Shown: positions 22,690 through 35,778, counted from the first letter of the stretch. The stretch: 64,000 bases of DNA from Bretschneidera sinensis (GCA_023935145.1 CM043699.1:145809536-145873535), one strand, 5' to 3'. Numbers and translations: made by a program. The notes: generated by a model from the sequence alone, not told the origin.

Positions 22690-23059
22690 TGAACTAACTT
22701 TGTTCTCTATGAAGATAAGTAAATATAACACTATTGAATTCTTGAACCAATTCTTCTATGTACTCTTGATAAAGCTTCAAATTCTCTTCCTTGATCTTCC
22801 ATTTCCTTTGTACTTACAAAATGATTAAAGTAGAATCCCCAAAAACCTCTACTTTTTTCACATCTATTATGAATAAAGCTTCCAATCCGGTGGTGCAAGC
22901 CTCATATTCAGTGACATTGTTTGTTATTGGGACGTTCAATTTTATTGATAAATGAGTGTATGACTTGCTAGGAGAGATGATTATCACTCCTAATCCATAT
23001 CCATTATGGAGTCCATTCAATCTTGGATCTTTCATTGAATACTTTGAAGATAGGTTCAT
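22690..23059 (-). pseudogene. Second (archaeal-type) RNase H of the Tat element
   Basis: Minus-strand frame with NGYGLGVIIISPSKSYTHLS, TNNVTEYEACTTGLEAL and VKKVEVFGDSTLII. This is the arrangement of the extra RNase H that marks the Tat/Ogre branch, placed between the RT-RNase H and the integrase. The catalytic Glu and the later Asp (GDS) are visible. The frame ends in stops before 22690. Confidence 0.8.
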
Positions 23060-23069
23060 AGACTGTTGT

Positions 23070-24095
23070 GAGCTTAGCGATGAATCAACTAATATACTGA
23101 ATTTTTCCTAGAAAACGTCATACTTCTTTCTTCGTTCTTAGAGTAAGCATCTCAATAATAGCTTTGATTTTGGTTGGATCAACTTCTATTCCTCTTTAAC
23201 TGTCTACAAAGCCTAGTACCTTACCAACAGTGGAGCCAATGACATATTTTTGCGGATTCAACCTTAATTTATACTTTTGAATACGTTCAAAGAACTTGCA
23301 AGGTGCTTGAAAATACCCCTATTTCCTTTGACTTCACTACCATGTCATCGAAATCTACCTCTACCTCTTTGTGAATAAGGTCATGGAGCAATGTGGTTTC
23401 CATTCTTTGATCAGTAGCTCCCCCATTCTTTAATCCAAACAGTATTACCTATAACAGAATTTTCCCCACTTAGTGATAAAGGTAGTTTTCTCTATGTCCT
23501 CTAGAGCCATCTAAATCTAATTATACCCATCCATATATAAAAGAAAAAAGAGTATGGCTAGTAGTATTATCAACCAAAAAATTAATGTGAGGGAGCAAAA
23601 AATTGTCTTTTGGATTGACATTGTTTAAGTTTGATAATCAACACACACTAAGATCCTTCCATCTTTCTTTAGCACTGGTACAATATTGGCAATTCATTCT
23701 GGGTACTTGGCAACAACTACTTAATGATTTCTTCTTTTATCTTAAGAACCTAATCTTGATTCATAGTCTGAGTTTTTGGCTTCATGTCTTCCATGAGTGG
23801 GATTCAATGTTGTGCAATGAGTGGATCAATACCTAGCATATCTTCGTAGGACCATGCAAATACATCTAGATAGTCATTTAATAATGCAATGAGTTATTGT
23901 TGTTCATATGTTGATAATGTATTGCCAATTTTAATTTTTTTAGGTTCTTATTTAGTACCATGTTGATGAAAATAATGTCATCCAATTTTAATTTAACATT
24001 TTGTTTTTCATTGTTTTCAATTGGTTCAAATTCACTGCGAGCTTTACTATTGTAAGAAAAGATAAGTGGGTACTCGAAATCTACGGCAGTTTAAT
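23070..24095 (-). pseudogene. Tat reverse transcriptase and RNase H, broken
   Basis: Read right to left on the minus strand: a pre-RT segment DYLDVFAWSYEDMLGIDPLI (about 23830-23890), a damaged palm region with MALEDIEKTTFITKWG (about 23450-23510), and the active-site segment at about 23340, where the usual YVDD appears as FDDMVVKSK. A connection segment follows down to 23100. Several deletions and stops. Order and motifs fit Tat/Athila RT, which copies element RNA into DNA. Confidence 0.75.
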
Positions 24096-24099
24096 TGTC

Positions 24100-24699
24100 A
24101 TTGAATAGTGCAATTACAAACTCAGACTTAGACTCGACCTCATAAATAGTCTTCAAACTAGAAACACAAAAATTTGAAAGTGAACTAAAACTGAACTCAA
24201 ACTAGACCTAAAACTTGAACTAGAAAACAAAAAATACTCAATACCACTTATAGGTAGTTTTGACCTAAAATGGACTAAAACTTCTCTCTTGAACCTCCAT
24301 AGATAGACAATGATCCTTTCTTTAATTGGGGTGATCAATTGGTCGAGATTAGTGGTAGTGATAGCTCCTTCACAGAAAAAGAACTCCATAGCTTTTCGGT
24401 CAATATGATCCATCCATTCTCCTCATTCTCTTCCTCTATCTTCTCCTTCTTCGCATTGCTCTACGCTTTCTTCATTGTTCTCCTATTCGACCTCATCATG
24501 GAAGAAAAGCTTGAGTCTACAGTACCTAATACCATAAATGGAATCAATCCAAGGATAAGGGAAACCACTATATGGGAAGTCCTCCTTACTTCTCACAAAT
24601 TGACCATTGAAGTTAATAAACTAACTTTGCCAATTTTTCACTTTACCTTGGCTATTCGTGGGCTCATATCCTAGTCTATGACAATTATAATTGGGCTTG
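24100..24699 (-). other. Degenerate spacer between Tat protease and RT
   Basis: No motif recognised. The open frame on the plus strand here has no family features and is probably chance. Confidence 0.4.
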
Positions 24700-25422
24700 A
24701 AATCTAGGAATTCAGTAAGGTCTTGAAGATTTACTGAAGATTCTTACCTAAATATTTTCCTTAGCGGTAGCCTATTCTCTCCATCATACTTGGGATCATT
24801 GGATTCACATCAAGAGTCACCATATCCAAAGCAAAATCGAACCCATTCCACAATGTTACCATATCTTCACCAAGTTTGCACACCTTCATGTCATGACGAT
24901 CTACATGGATGGTAAACACTCTTCTCTAGGTTCTAACTTTCAATATTTGGTGCAATGTGGATGGGACAGCCTCTATAGCATGCAACCAAGGTCACCCAAG
25001 CAAGATATTAAACAAAACAAGTACATCAATCGTATAAAACTCAGTCGTACCTTCAAAGGGCTAACTTTAGTTTTAATCTTGATTACTCTAAGCACTTTCC
25101 TCTTGGTATTGTAATATGCTCTCACCATGTGCGAAGTGGACTCTAAGTCCTTCTCATTTATCCAAAGACATTTCAAGTTGTCAAGAGGGCATATATTCAA
25201 AGAAGAGACATTATCAACTAACACCATGGGTATATTCTTATCGTAATCTTCCACATTCACATTCAAGGGTTTGTTATGGGTATTACCTTTTTTTGGGAGG
25301 TCATCATCAGTTAAGGTGATATCTTCGAGTGTTTTAGGTGTGGTTACGTAGTTGATGATATCTTGAAGAGTGGTGTCTATGAAAACTTCTTTCATGGTTA
25401 ATGTTTTTAAGATAACTCTCAT
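24700..25422 (-). pseudogene. Tat aspartic protease region
   Basis: The minus-strand open frame of 149 residues contains NIPMVLVDNVSSLNICPL, the retroelement protease site (usual VLVDNGSSLNI) with the Gly of D-N-G-S replaced by Val. MVRAYYNTKRKVLRVIKI and a CLGDLGCM tail (usual LLGRPWIH) follow. The protease normally cuts the polyprotein. The altered active-site loop suggests no activity. Confidence 0.75.
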
Positions 25423-25489
25423 AAGGGGTCAATAATCATTAAGTAAGTCCCATATGGAAAGGCTTGTGTCTTCTTTTATTGCTTCATGA

Positions 25490-26807
25490 CAGGGTACTCG
25501 TCCTCTTTCTCTTTCACTTTACCTTTTCCTTGTCTTTCTCTTTCTCAATTTGCTTTTCTAGCTCCTTCTCTGGGTGATTGGCCTCAAGAACTAGAATGTT
25601 TAAAGGCCTACCTCCTTGGGTAACATGTGCCAAATATTTCATCATCTCAACTAAGGTATCATTTTCTTAATTTACTTCCTCTTCATTGTCCCATTCAAAC
25701 TCACTCTCAGAGTCCTAAAATCCTCTATTGTTGGATTCATCCTTGGATTCTAACCAAATATAGTCTATAGTAAAGATAAGTGATGCAAAGAAGGGATCCT
25801 TAGACACAAAGGTAAATAAAGGTTGTTTTTCAACTAGCATAATGAACCAAGAAGGGTCGTCTTCTTCATCGCTATCACCAAAGAAGTTGATCTTGGTAAG
25901 GGGAATGACGTTTTAATAATTTTGAAATGGGTTATTGTGGATATTAGGAGTGATTTTTGGTTTAGGTTTGGATATGGTGCCCTTGTCAATGAGGTCATGG
26001 ATTTAGTGGTATATATGACAACAATGGTCGATGAGATGACCATTTTGTTAGTGGAACTCACAATATTCGTTTGGGTTGTAGCTTTTGTAGTTGGTGTTTG
26101 AGACTGTGCAACATTGGGTTACAAATTCCTTCTTGATCAACTTCTTCTTTGCCTTAGACAAAGGTGCATGCAATTCATCAAAATTTTGAAAGGCTTTATT
26201 CTCTAAGGCATTTACCTCATTGGTCTTGTTATTGTTGGAGTTAGAGTTGCTTGCAAACTGATTGCCTATCTTGTCATATTTGGGGGCTTCATTCTTTAGA
26301 ATCGAACCATTGATCATTGTATCCTTCACTTAGATGCTAGAATCATAGAGTTATTGGAATGTGGTGAATGAAATTTCATATAGTGCTTGGAAATAAATGG
26401 GATGTAAGTTATTCAAAGCAATACGAACTTGGTCCTTCTCACTAGGATAGCTAGTCATCTTGGCTATTTTCTCTCTCTAGCGAGAGATGAATTTGGAAGA
26501 GGTCTCATTTAGCTTTTATTTAGTGGTCTCAATATCATAGGGTATGACATCGTGTTGGGTGTTATAGGCATATTGCTTAAAAAACTCAGAGGCAATGTCT
26601 TACATGGTCTTGATCTTGGTTAAGTCTAGGTTAAGTTACCACTATAAAGTAGAGCTAGTGAAAGGCCTTTGAGAGAAGCATGTCATGGTAGTTGGGCTAA
26701 TTCCAAAGAGTTTCTTGGTCTTTAGGTACTGTTTGAGGTGGGGTTTAGGGTTTCCAATTCCATCAAACTTGTCTAAGTTTGGCATCTTAAACTTGGGAAA
26801 GATGTGC
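25490..26807 (-). pseudogene. Tat gag, C-terminal two thirds
   Basis: On the minus strand, KFKMPNLDKFDGIGNPKPHLKQ (26700-26800) begins the gypsy retrotransposon-gag domain (PF03732 type). It continues with FFKQYAYNTQHDVIPYDIE and a damaged remainder. At 26040-26070 YCEFHQNGHLIDHCCHIYH is the zinc-finger-like segment of Tat gag. An acidic, Lys/Glu-rich linker follows to about 25500. The N-terminal part is displaced to 35779 by the Del insertion at 26808. Confidence 0.75.
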
Positions 26808-29326
26808 TGTAACGACCCATCCCGGGTTGGCCACCCCGAAACGGTGTCATCACATTTTGAGAATCCTAGCACGACATATATATGCAACAATAAAAATAAA
26901 TATTACCAAAAGAACTTTACATCAATCCAATATTAAAACATTCTATACAACGTAAAATACATGAAAATTTACAAATAAATTTTTCATTTTTATTTTCTCA
27001 TTAGTCTGAAGATGATGACACGTACGCGGCTTACAGAAAATGGTTTCTTCTGAACCTCAACTCACCAAACTATTTGCCAAGCCTGCTACCTGAAAATCAT
27101 TGTACAATGAGGGGTGAGCTTCACAAGCTCAATGAATTAAATTTACTAAAAGTATTTCAAATTCCATAAATAGTCCTTTAATATTTAATCTTTTATTTTT
27201 CACATAACCTGATGACAACTTTCTAATATCATTACACATGTCATAAGATTCATTCTCTGTCAATATCTTCTTCTCAATCATTGGTCCACCTTAAGACCAT
27301 CAGTTATCTCATAATTTCCTCGTAATGAGGTTCACATCATAAAGTCTATCATTTAGATAAGTCTTATCACCATAATTGTCTCTTTCTATGAGACTTAACC
27401 ATCTATAATTAAATTCACAATAATATACCACATCTCTGCTTTTCATTAATCTTATCATCATAGTTGTCTCTTTTTATGAGACTCAGCCATCATTCACAAC
27501 AATATACCACATCTCAGTTTTTCAATAATATTTTTATCATAACTGTCTCTTTCTATGAGACTCAATAATCTATAATTATATTCACGATGATACATCACAC
27601 CTCAGCATTTCGATAATGCAGCAATAATTAAAACAAATGCAAATGCATGAATGATTATGATGGGAACGTCTTCCCACCTGTCGACAGGTTGTTATTATCT
27701 TAGACTGGCCCCTTCCCGGTTCTTTACTTTGCAACTTGTCCCAGTTGCCACGAAATTTTTCCAGCATATATTGGCTGTCATGATATCCCTTTTATTTTCA
27801 GCCCTTATTGGCTATCACTGTTTTTCAATTAGACCGGCTGTCTTCCTGGTTCTTTTCTTTCTCATTTAATGTGTATGCATATGAGCAATGTTATGAAATA
27901 TACATATAAACATTAATATAAAAACAATATATAAATTCAAAACACTTTAATTGTCTATCCTGATTTTTCTCAAATTTATATAACAAAAATTCTACTAATT
28001 TCTTCTCATCCCAAATCATATCAAATCATCCATTTAAGTTTGTTAAGATCCACTAAAATTCGTCTCAAATCACATCAACTCATCCATCAAAACTTATCAA
28101 GATCCACTAAAATTCATCTCATCATAATTCGTATTAAAACGTCAATATATCTCATCAATAATTTATTTATCGCTTTTATTCTCAAATACACTTATGATTT
28201 CCAAAAATATCATTTCTCACCGAAAAATATTTCTAAATGACCAAATTTCCTATCATACCCATAAATCAAGTTTTCATCTATCACCCAAACATACATCAAT
28301 AATTTATTTTAATATTATCACTAGATATTTCATTTTTATTTAGACAACTTAAAATAAATCCAACTTACCACGTAGCTCTTAAAGCTACCCATGGATAACC
28401 TTCTTGCCTTTTCTGTTTTTCTCAGAAATTCTCCCGGTTGTAGATCGTCAACACCTGACATCATATTTATATAAATTTTCCAATTTATTCTTCAATTCGA
28501 TATAAACCACACACTTTGAAATTTCCCACTTTGAATTCAGAGAAACTTCATAAATGTCAGAAATTCAAAAATAACCATTATATTATTACCTTCTGCTTTT
28601 CTGATCGCTTTTCCTGATTCTCTATAAAATTCCGCAGAAAACTCCTTCAAAATTTTGCTCTTTCAGCATTTCTTTGAACTCCTAAATATTTTAAGAAAAC
28701 AGATAATTTAAAGGAACTAAACGAAATCTCTTGAGTAAAATTTTTTATGTTTACATCTGCTATATATAGAAAAGTTTGGGGTTGAAAACTTCAGCAGTCC
28801 CCCTCTCCAAAGGTCTCCACAATCTCCACATTGTGGAAACGTGTGAAACATTCCCAAATGCCTTAAGAAATTGGCAGCAGGAGCAGGTATTACACCTGCT
28901 GCCCATGCTTTTTTCATTTCAACGAAATTGGCAACAGGCATTACTTCTGTTGCCAACACTTTTTGACTTTTTCTCTTTTTTCTTTTTTTTCAGAAAAATA
29001 ATTTTTTCTTTTCTTTTAATGACATCTACATCCCAAAAATCTTTAATGACGTCCACGTCCCAAAAATCCTTTAATGACATCCACATCCCAAAAATCTTTT
29101 AATGACGTCCACGTCCCAAAATCTTTTAATGACATCCGCGTCCCAAAATTTTTTTAATGATGTCCACGTCCCAAAAATCTTTTAATGATGCTCATGTCCC
29201 AGATTTTTTTTTTTAAATATTATTTTGTTTAATACTAAATCCTTTGCGTAAAATATATTATTTTAATTTCATGCTATATTTATTAATTTACTTCTTTACC
29301 CTTACTTTACGAATACGGGCATTACA
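26808..29326 (-). repeat. 3' LTR of the Del element (left copy)
   Basis: 2519 bp. On the minus strand it starts TGTAATGCCCG and ends GATGGGTCGTTACA. TATA box (tatatata) opposite 28761-28768. Upstream on minus lie a GTCTCCACAAT stem (about 28805-28835), GGCAGCAGG/CCTGCTGCC-like inverted repeats (28870-28960) and a tandem repeat (29016-29205). Confidence 0.9.
29016..29205 (-). repeat. Seven-unit 28-bp tandem repeat in U3 (left LTR)
   Basis: Seven copies of a unit of about 28 bp, core AATGACGTCCACGTCCCAAA. Most carry TGACGTCC and/or CACGTCC, that is ACGT cores of the kind bound by plant bZIP factors. The right LTR has four copies. Confidence 0.85.
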
Positions 29327-29340
29327 ATTCTACCCACCTT
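29327..29340 (-). other. Polypurine tract of the Del element
   Basis: AAGGTGGGTAGAAT on the minus strand directly before the 3' LTR start, preceded by a TTTCGAGGACGAAATTTTTG-like phrase typical of the end of Del pol. Confidence 0.8.
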
Positions 29341-29344
29341 ACAA

Positions 29345-31740
29345 AAATTTCGTCCTCGAAATTTCTTTACTTTGCTCCAGAAACAATTGTGAATAATACC
29401 TCTTCATAATTGTCTCACACTTTCACATAATCTCTTCAACATCCTTATTCCGCCGCCGTACTTGAATTAATGCAATTTCTTTATTATACAAAACTTGTTC
29501 CTTTCTCTAAAATCATTATTGGTACATGAATATACACCCAATCTTTCTGAATTTCTCTAGCTTAGCTTGAAATATTGTAATACTCATCATGTACACACTT
29601 TCTTAAAAGTGAAACATGAAATACCTTATATAAATGTTTTAATTCTGGAGGCAACTCCAAGCTACTCACAACTAGATCAACCCTTTTAACAACCTCATAG
29701 GGTCCCACTTACCTTAGACTCAACTTTTCTTATTAACAACTATTTGATCTACTTTGTGCTGCTTTACAGTTCTCTATAACCTATTTGATCCTTTTAGATG
29801 TTAGCTTAACAATTTATGAACTAAATATCTTTTTCTCTCCAGCTTCTTCCCAGCATTTAGGAGTTTTACACCTCCTACCAAACAATACCTCAATCGATGT
29901 CATCACAATATTAATTTGTTACTGATTATTATTAGCAATTTCAATTGATGGCATGTAAGCATCCTAACTTACTGAGAAACTCATCACCTTTGCCCTTAAT
30001 ATATCTTCTAGTACTCTAATAATTCTTTCTATCAGCTACATCCCTCTTCAATCCTGACCATCAGAAAAAATTTATTTCAATTCTGTATATGTCTTATTGT
30101 TACTTGATTGCATCAAATCTACATCATTATGTGCCTCCCTCCTTATCTCTTTTCACAACTCTGCGTTATTGGAAACACTATTTCTATCCAGGATATCATC
30201 ACTTCCAATTTGAACTTATTTCACTTTCTAGTAAGCATTCAATACTTAATCTTTTCTATCTCTTCATTTATACCTTGCATCTCTAAAGCATTTTACTATG
30301 GACGACTGTACAATTATATTCTTTATCCATGATCTTCTACCACTGATATTCAACTTTATTCTCATTTATCTAAATCCATCATCAATTTCACATCAGGCTC
30401 CCACGAGCATTTAACTTTATTGTAGACTTTATACTCAATGTATCAATTATCACCTTCATATTTTCTAAATGATAGTGAATTGTACAATCATCGTTACTAA
30501 TCAACGTCATCTACCATCTCTGCCTCCAATTCAACTCCCTTTAAGTAGGTAAGTATGCCAAACTCTTATAATCCATGAATATCTTACAAGTAGGTCCATA
30601 CTGATAATGTCTTCAATCTTTAAAGTAAACACTATAATAGTCAACTCTAAGTCATGAGTGTGAAAACTTCTATTATAAATCATCAATTTCTTATAAGTAT
30701 GGGCCACAGCTTTCCTATGCTATACATATCCCAATCATTGATGTGACGTATCACTATACACCACAAATCCTTCATCACCAAAAGGAAAACACCAATACTG
30801 GAGCTGTAGTAAATGTCTCATTTTTAGTAATTGTAAATTTTTCTTATACTTCCTTACCATACAAATCTCATTTTTTTCCTGGTCAGTCTATTCAACCGTA
30901 TTTCAATAATAAAAATTTCGGAGAAGATCTTCAATAATAGCTCGCTAATCCCAAGAAGATTCTAATCTCAATCACATTAGTTGGTTTTTCTCAACTTAAC
31001 ATTATCTCTAACTTTTGCAAATCAACTGCTATCCATTTCTCAATATTACATTTCCAAGAAAGTTATTTCATTCAATCACCACCCACACTTAGAGAACTTT
31101 GTATATAATTTCTCTTTCCTCAGAATCTCCAACACACAGTCTAATTGTTTGATATATTGTTCTTCCTCCTTAGAATGTATCAGGAAATCAAATGCAACCA
31201 TAAACTTGTTAAGATATGGTTTAAACACTCGATTCATCAAGTCCATGAATGTTTCTAGAACATTAGTCAACTTATGACCATCATGTGTCATAAAGGCAGT
31301 CTTAGACATGTCTCATTCTTTTATTATCAAATGGGTGACAACCTAATCTCAAATATATCTTAGAAAATGCTTTCACTTCTTGCACTGTTCAAACAATTTA
31401 TTTATCTTGAGTAAAAGATCTTTATTCTTATTCAACTATCTGTAGTTTATACACACTCTTATCGTTCCATCTTCATTCTTTACTAACAACACCTAACTCA
31501 CCAAACACATTAGGTCAGATAAATTGTTTATCCATAAATTCTTAAAATGGTACGTTCAACTCTCTCAATTCATCTGACATCATTCTATAGGGTGCTATAG
31601 ATATGTATGTTGAACTCAAAATCACATATATATGAAACTAAATCTCCTTACTAGGAGACAATCTGGACAACTCTTCATGAAACACATCATGAAAATCTTT
31701 TTCTACCAAGATTTCTTCTAACTTCTTAATTTCCTTTTTA
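29345..31740 (-). pseudogene. Del pol remnant: RT, RNase H, part of integrase
   Basis: At 31076-31309 the minus strand reads [20 protein letters not shown], then HSKEEEQYIKQLDCVLEI and [12 protein letters not shown], a chromovirus RT fingers/palm segment in which the YxDD-type active site has been lost. Near 30430-30530 HYHLENMKVIIDTLS recalls the end of Del RNase H ([15 protein letters not shown]). Between about 29870 and 30000 there are traces of the C-terminal integrase. About 1 kb remains where 1.4 kb is expected. Stops are dense, so only fragments are supported. Confidence 0.7.
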
Positions 31741-31919
31741 GAATCCATTTTGTATACCAAATACTTCTAACATCATTTCTTCAATCATCTATTAGTAGTC
31801 AGAGTAAAATAAGATAGTTTGAGAGTATTTTATGCTCTTTCTGAAAGTTACACTCCTCATATCCATATCTCGAACACTACCTTCTTTCTGGAACAATCAA
31901 CCCAGACATGATAATCAAT

Positions 31920-32170
31920 TCTTTCCCAAAAATATATTATATTTAAAGATAATTAATTAGCTTCAAATTTTCTATTACTGATACAAATCACACAACCCTT
32001 ATAAACCTTTATGATTATCCCTCTATCTCTAGTGAGAACTTCAACAAAAATATTTTGCATCCAAGGACTAATACATACTTCCATAGACTTCATATGAATA
32101 CTTGATGCAAAAGAATGGGTTGCATCAAGATCAACCAACATTGACAAGTCCACTTTCTCCTCACATAAAG
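31920..32170 (-). pseudogene. Del protease fragment
   Basis: Minus-strand frame MLVDLDATHSFASSIHMKS matches the chromovirus protease site (usual LIDPGATHSFIS), with the Gly of the D-x-G-A motif replaced by Asp. The same region of the second Del copy is at 44342-44671. Confidence 0.7.
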
Positions 32171-32279
32171 CATTTTAAATTTTGACAATTCTGCAATAAA
32201 TATCTTATCTGAATATATCTATAATAAATTTCTATCCCTTAACCCAACATCAGAGTACCACTTTCCCTTGGTGGCATAC

Positions 32280-33250
32280 TTACTTTCTCTGCCATGACTT
32301 CCAGTTCTCGTAACCTGTCTCCCAAATCTAAGAGTCCCACCAATATTGATCTGAGCTATACAAGCAACAGGTCTTGTTTGCCTCTAACTCCGTACTACAG
32401 TTCCTTGTGACAAGGAACGCCTTTTCTGGGTGGTCTCCCACCCTGTACACTCATATTAGTACCAATTCGGGTTTCCTCAAATCTAAACCTCTTCCACTTC
32501 TTCTCCTCTAGGTCTACCATTTTTTTTTTGGTACAACCATTGACAAAACCATAAATCTGCTATCATACCGAGCCATAGTTAACACATTTACCCCAAATAA
32601 ATAATATCTCTATCTTGTTGGGCTCTAGAGATATAAGGAAAATATCTATCAAGAAAAACTTCCTTAAACCTATTTCAGATTAAGAGTTTATCAAATTTTT
32701 TTTTTTGTACTTAACTTGGGAAAAATATCCCTCCACCAATCCAAAACTTCTCATTCTAACTCAAACAAAGCAAAGGAAACCATCTACCTGTTAGTCATTG
32801 GTAAAATACCAAAAAAAATCTTTCTACATGTTTCTCCCAAAACTTAGGCTTAAAAGAGTTCACAAACGACAAAACATTCAACTTAACAATCTCCCTGCAT
32901 CTTATGCATAAACTCACTTTTCCCCTTTGAACATTTACCATTACTAGATTAACAACCTCAGACACATGTTCATCAAGTCAATGCTATAAGCTATCAACTC
33001 TATCATCTATTACCTTCACTTTTCAAGAGCAGGTGCAAGAGTTTATCTTAGCTCCTCTTTTTCAACTTCAGATTCTCTCGTACCTTTACTAATATCATTT
33101 ATTTTACTAATATCAATCATACTATCAACATGTTCCTTTCTAGGAACTACAGGTTCAGACTCATCCTCAACTTGTCAAAAAGATTATGGGCCTACCACGC
33201 CCTCTCAAATCAACAAGTCTAACTCTAGCTCTAGCGCGTCCACGTGTCAT
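32280..33250 (-). pseudogene. Del gag region, heavily decayed
   Basis: No long frame. Assigned by position between the protease and the primer-binding site, and by nucleotide similarity to 44700-45900 of the truncated Del copy. A GCAACAGGTCTTGTTTGCCTC stretch near 32370 aligns with one at 44865. Confidence 0.5.
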
Positions 33251-33330
33251 CCTCAGACTGTTCATTATAATTTACTTTAATCCTTTATTTTCTTACTTTT
33301 TATGCAGTCTACATAATCATAAAACCTAAT

Positions 33331-33342
33331 GCTCTGATACCA
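33331..33342 (-). other. Primer-binding site of the Del element
   Basis: TGGTATCAGAGC on the minus strand, four bases inside the 5' LTR. Complementary to the 3' end of initiator tRNA-Met, as is usual for these chromoviruses and for most copia elements. Confidence 0.9.
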
Positions 33343-35367
33343 AAATTGTAACGACCCATCGCGGGTTGGCCACCCCAAAACGGTGTCATCACGTTTTGAG
33401 AATCCTAGCACGATATATATATGCAACAATAAAAATAAATATCACCAAAAGAACTTTACATCGATCCAATATTAAAACATTCTATACAACGTAAAATGCA
33501 TGAAAATTTACAAATAAATTTTTCATTTTTATTTTCTCATTAGTCTGAGGATGATGACACGTACGCGGCTTACAGAAAATGGTTTCTTCTGAACCTCAAC
33601 TCACCAAACTATTTTCCAAGTCTGCTACCTAAAAATCATTGTACAATGAGGGGTGAGATTCACAAGCTCAGAGAATTAAATTTACTAAAAGTATTCCAAA
33701 TTCCATAAATAGTCCTTTAATATTTAATCTTTTATTTTTCACATAACCTGATGACAACTTTCTAATATCATTACACATGTCATAAGATTCATTCTCTGTC
33801 AATATCTTCTTCTCAATCATTGGTCCACTTTAAGACCATCAATTATCTCATAATTTCCTCGTAATGAGGTTCACATCATAAAGTCTACCATTTAGATAAG
33901 TCTTATCACCATAATTGTCTATTTCTATGAGACTAAACCATCTATAATTAAATTCATAATAATATACCACATCACAATAATATACCACATCTCAGCTTTT
34001 CAATAATCTTATCATCATAGATGTCTCTTTTTATGAGACTCAGCCATCATTCACAACAATATACCACATCTCAGCTTTTCAATAATATTTTCATCATAAC
34101 TGTCTCTTTCTGCGAGACTCAATCATCTATAATTATATTCACGATGATACATCACACTTCAACATTTCGATAATGCAGCAATAATTAAAACAAATGCAAA
34201 TGCATGAATGATTATGATGGGAACGTCTTCCCACCTGTCGACAGGTTGTTATTATCTTAGACCGGCCCCTTCCCGGTTCTTTACTTTGCAACTTGTCCCG
34301 ATTGCCACAGAATTTTTCTTGCATATACCGGTTGTCACGGTGTCCCTTTTATTTCCAGCCCTTATTGGCTGTCACTGTTTTTCAATTAGACTGGCTGTCT
34401 TCCCGATTCTTTTCTTTCTCATTTAATGCATATGCATATAAGCAATGTTATGAAATATGCATATAAACAGTAATATAAAAACAACATATAAATTCAAAAC
34501 ACTTAAATTGTCTATCCTGATTTTTCTCAAATTTATATAACAAAAATTCTACTAATTTCTTCTCATCCCAAATCATATCAAATCATCCATTTAAGTTTGT
34601 TAAGATCCACTAAAATTCGTCTCAAATCACATCAATTCATCCATCAAAACTTATCAAGATCCACTAAAATTCATCTCATCATAATTCGTATTAAAACGTC
34701 AATATATCTCATCAATAATTTATTTATCGCTTTTATTCTCAAATACACTTATGATTTCCAAAAATATCATTTCTCACCGAAAAATATTTCTACATGACCA
34801 AATTTCCTATCATACCCATAAATCAAGTTTTCATCTATCACCCAAACATACATCAATAATTTATTTTAATATTATCACTAGATATTTCATTTTTATTTAG
34901 ACTACTTAAAGTAAATCCAACTCACCATGTAGCTCTTAAAGTTACCCATGGATCACTTTTTTGTCATCTCCGTTTCTCTCAGAAATTCTCCCGGTTGTAG
35001 ATCGTCAACACCTGACATCATATTTATATAAATTTTCCAATTTATTATTCAATTCGATATAAACCACACACTTTGAATTCAGAGAAATTTCATAAATGTC
35101 AGAAATTCAAAAATAACCATTATATTATTACCTTCTGCTTTTCTGATCACTTTTCCTGATTCTCTATAAAATTCCGCAGAAAATTCCGCAGAAAATTCCT
35201 TCAAAATTTTGCTCTTTCAGCATTTCTTTGAACTCCCAAATGTTTTAAGAAAACATATAATTTAAAGGAACTAAACAAAATCTCTTGAGTAAAATTTTTT
35301 TACGTTTACATCTAATATATATAGGAAAGCTTGGGGCTGAAAACTTCAATAGTCCCCCTCTCCAAAG

Positions 35368-35395
35368 GTCTCCACAATCTCCATGTTGTGGAGAC
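35368..35395. repeat. Perfect 10-bp stem, 8-base loop, in Del U3
   Basis: GTCTCCACAA (35368-35377), loop TCTCCATG, TTGTGGAGAC (35386-35395). It starts about 45 bp upstream of the minus-strand TATA box. The left LTR has the same structure with mismatches. Confidence 0.85.
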
Positions 35396-35551
35396 GTGTG
35401 AGACATTCCCAAATGCCTTAAGAAATTGGCAGCAGTAGCAGGTATTACACCTACTACCCATTCTTTTTTCATTTCAATGAAATTGGCAGTAGGCATTACT
35501 TCTGCTGCCAACACTTTTTGACTTTTTTTTTTAGAAAAATAATCTTTTTTT

Positions 35552-35662
35552 TTAATGACATCTACGTCCCAAAAATCCTTTAATGACATCCACGTCCCAA
35601 AAAAATTTTAATGACGTCCATGTCCCAAAAATTCTTTAATGACGTCCATGTCCCAGATTTTT
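35552..35662 (-). repeat. Four-unit 28-bp tandem repeat in U3 (right LTR)
   Basis: Four copies of the AATGACGTCCAxGTCCCAAA unit, against seven in the left LTR. Confidence 0.85.
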
Positions 35663-35778
35663 TTAAAAATATTATTTTATTCAATACTAAATCTTTTGCG
35701 TAAAATATATGATTTTAATTTCATGCTATATTTATTAATTTACTTCTTTACCCTTACTTTACGAATACGGGCATTACA

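Larger units (their letters stand above)
26808..35778 (-). mobile_element. Del/Tekay-type Ty3/gypsy element, complete ends
   Basis: Both ends are present (TGTAACGACCC...GGGCATTACA on plus) and the flanks are an exact 5-bp duplication TGTGC (26803-26807 and 35779-35783). LTRs are 26808-29326 and 33347-35778. Orientation is minus: primer-binding site next to the right LTR, polypurine tract next to the left. The 4.0-kb interior holds only decayed gag, protease, RT, RNase H and part of integrase, with no long open frame. LTRs differ by several percent in the stretch I compared, mostly transitions. It splits the Tat gag gene. Confidence 0.92.
33347..35778 (-). repeat. 5' LTR of the Del element (right copy)
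   Basis: 2432 bp, 87 bp shorter than the left copy. The difference is roughly explained by three fewer 28-bp units. TATA box tatatata opposite 35316-35323. Confidence 0.9.

Noticed and set aside
24339..24674. 111-codon plus-strand frame
   Set aside because: Antisense to the Tat polyprotein spacer; no motif.
33331..33342. tRNA-Met-like sequence
   Set aside because: Only the 12-nt primer-binding site next to an LTR; no cloverleaf. The same holds for 45963-45974, 50450-50461, 55809-55826 and 36732-36749.
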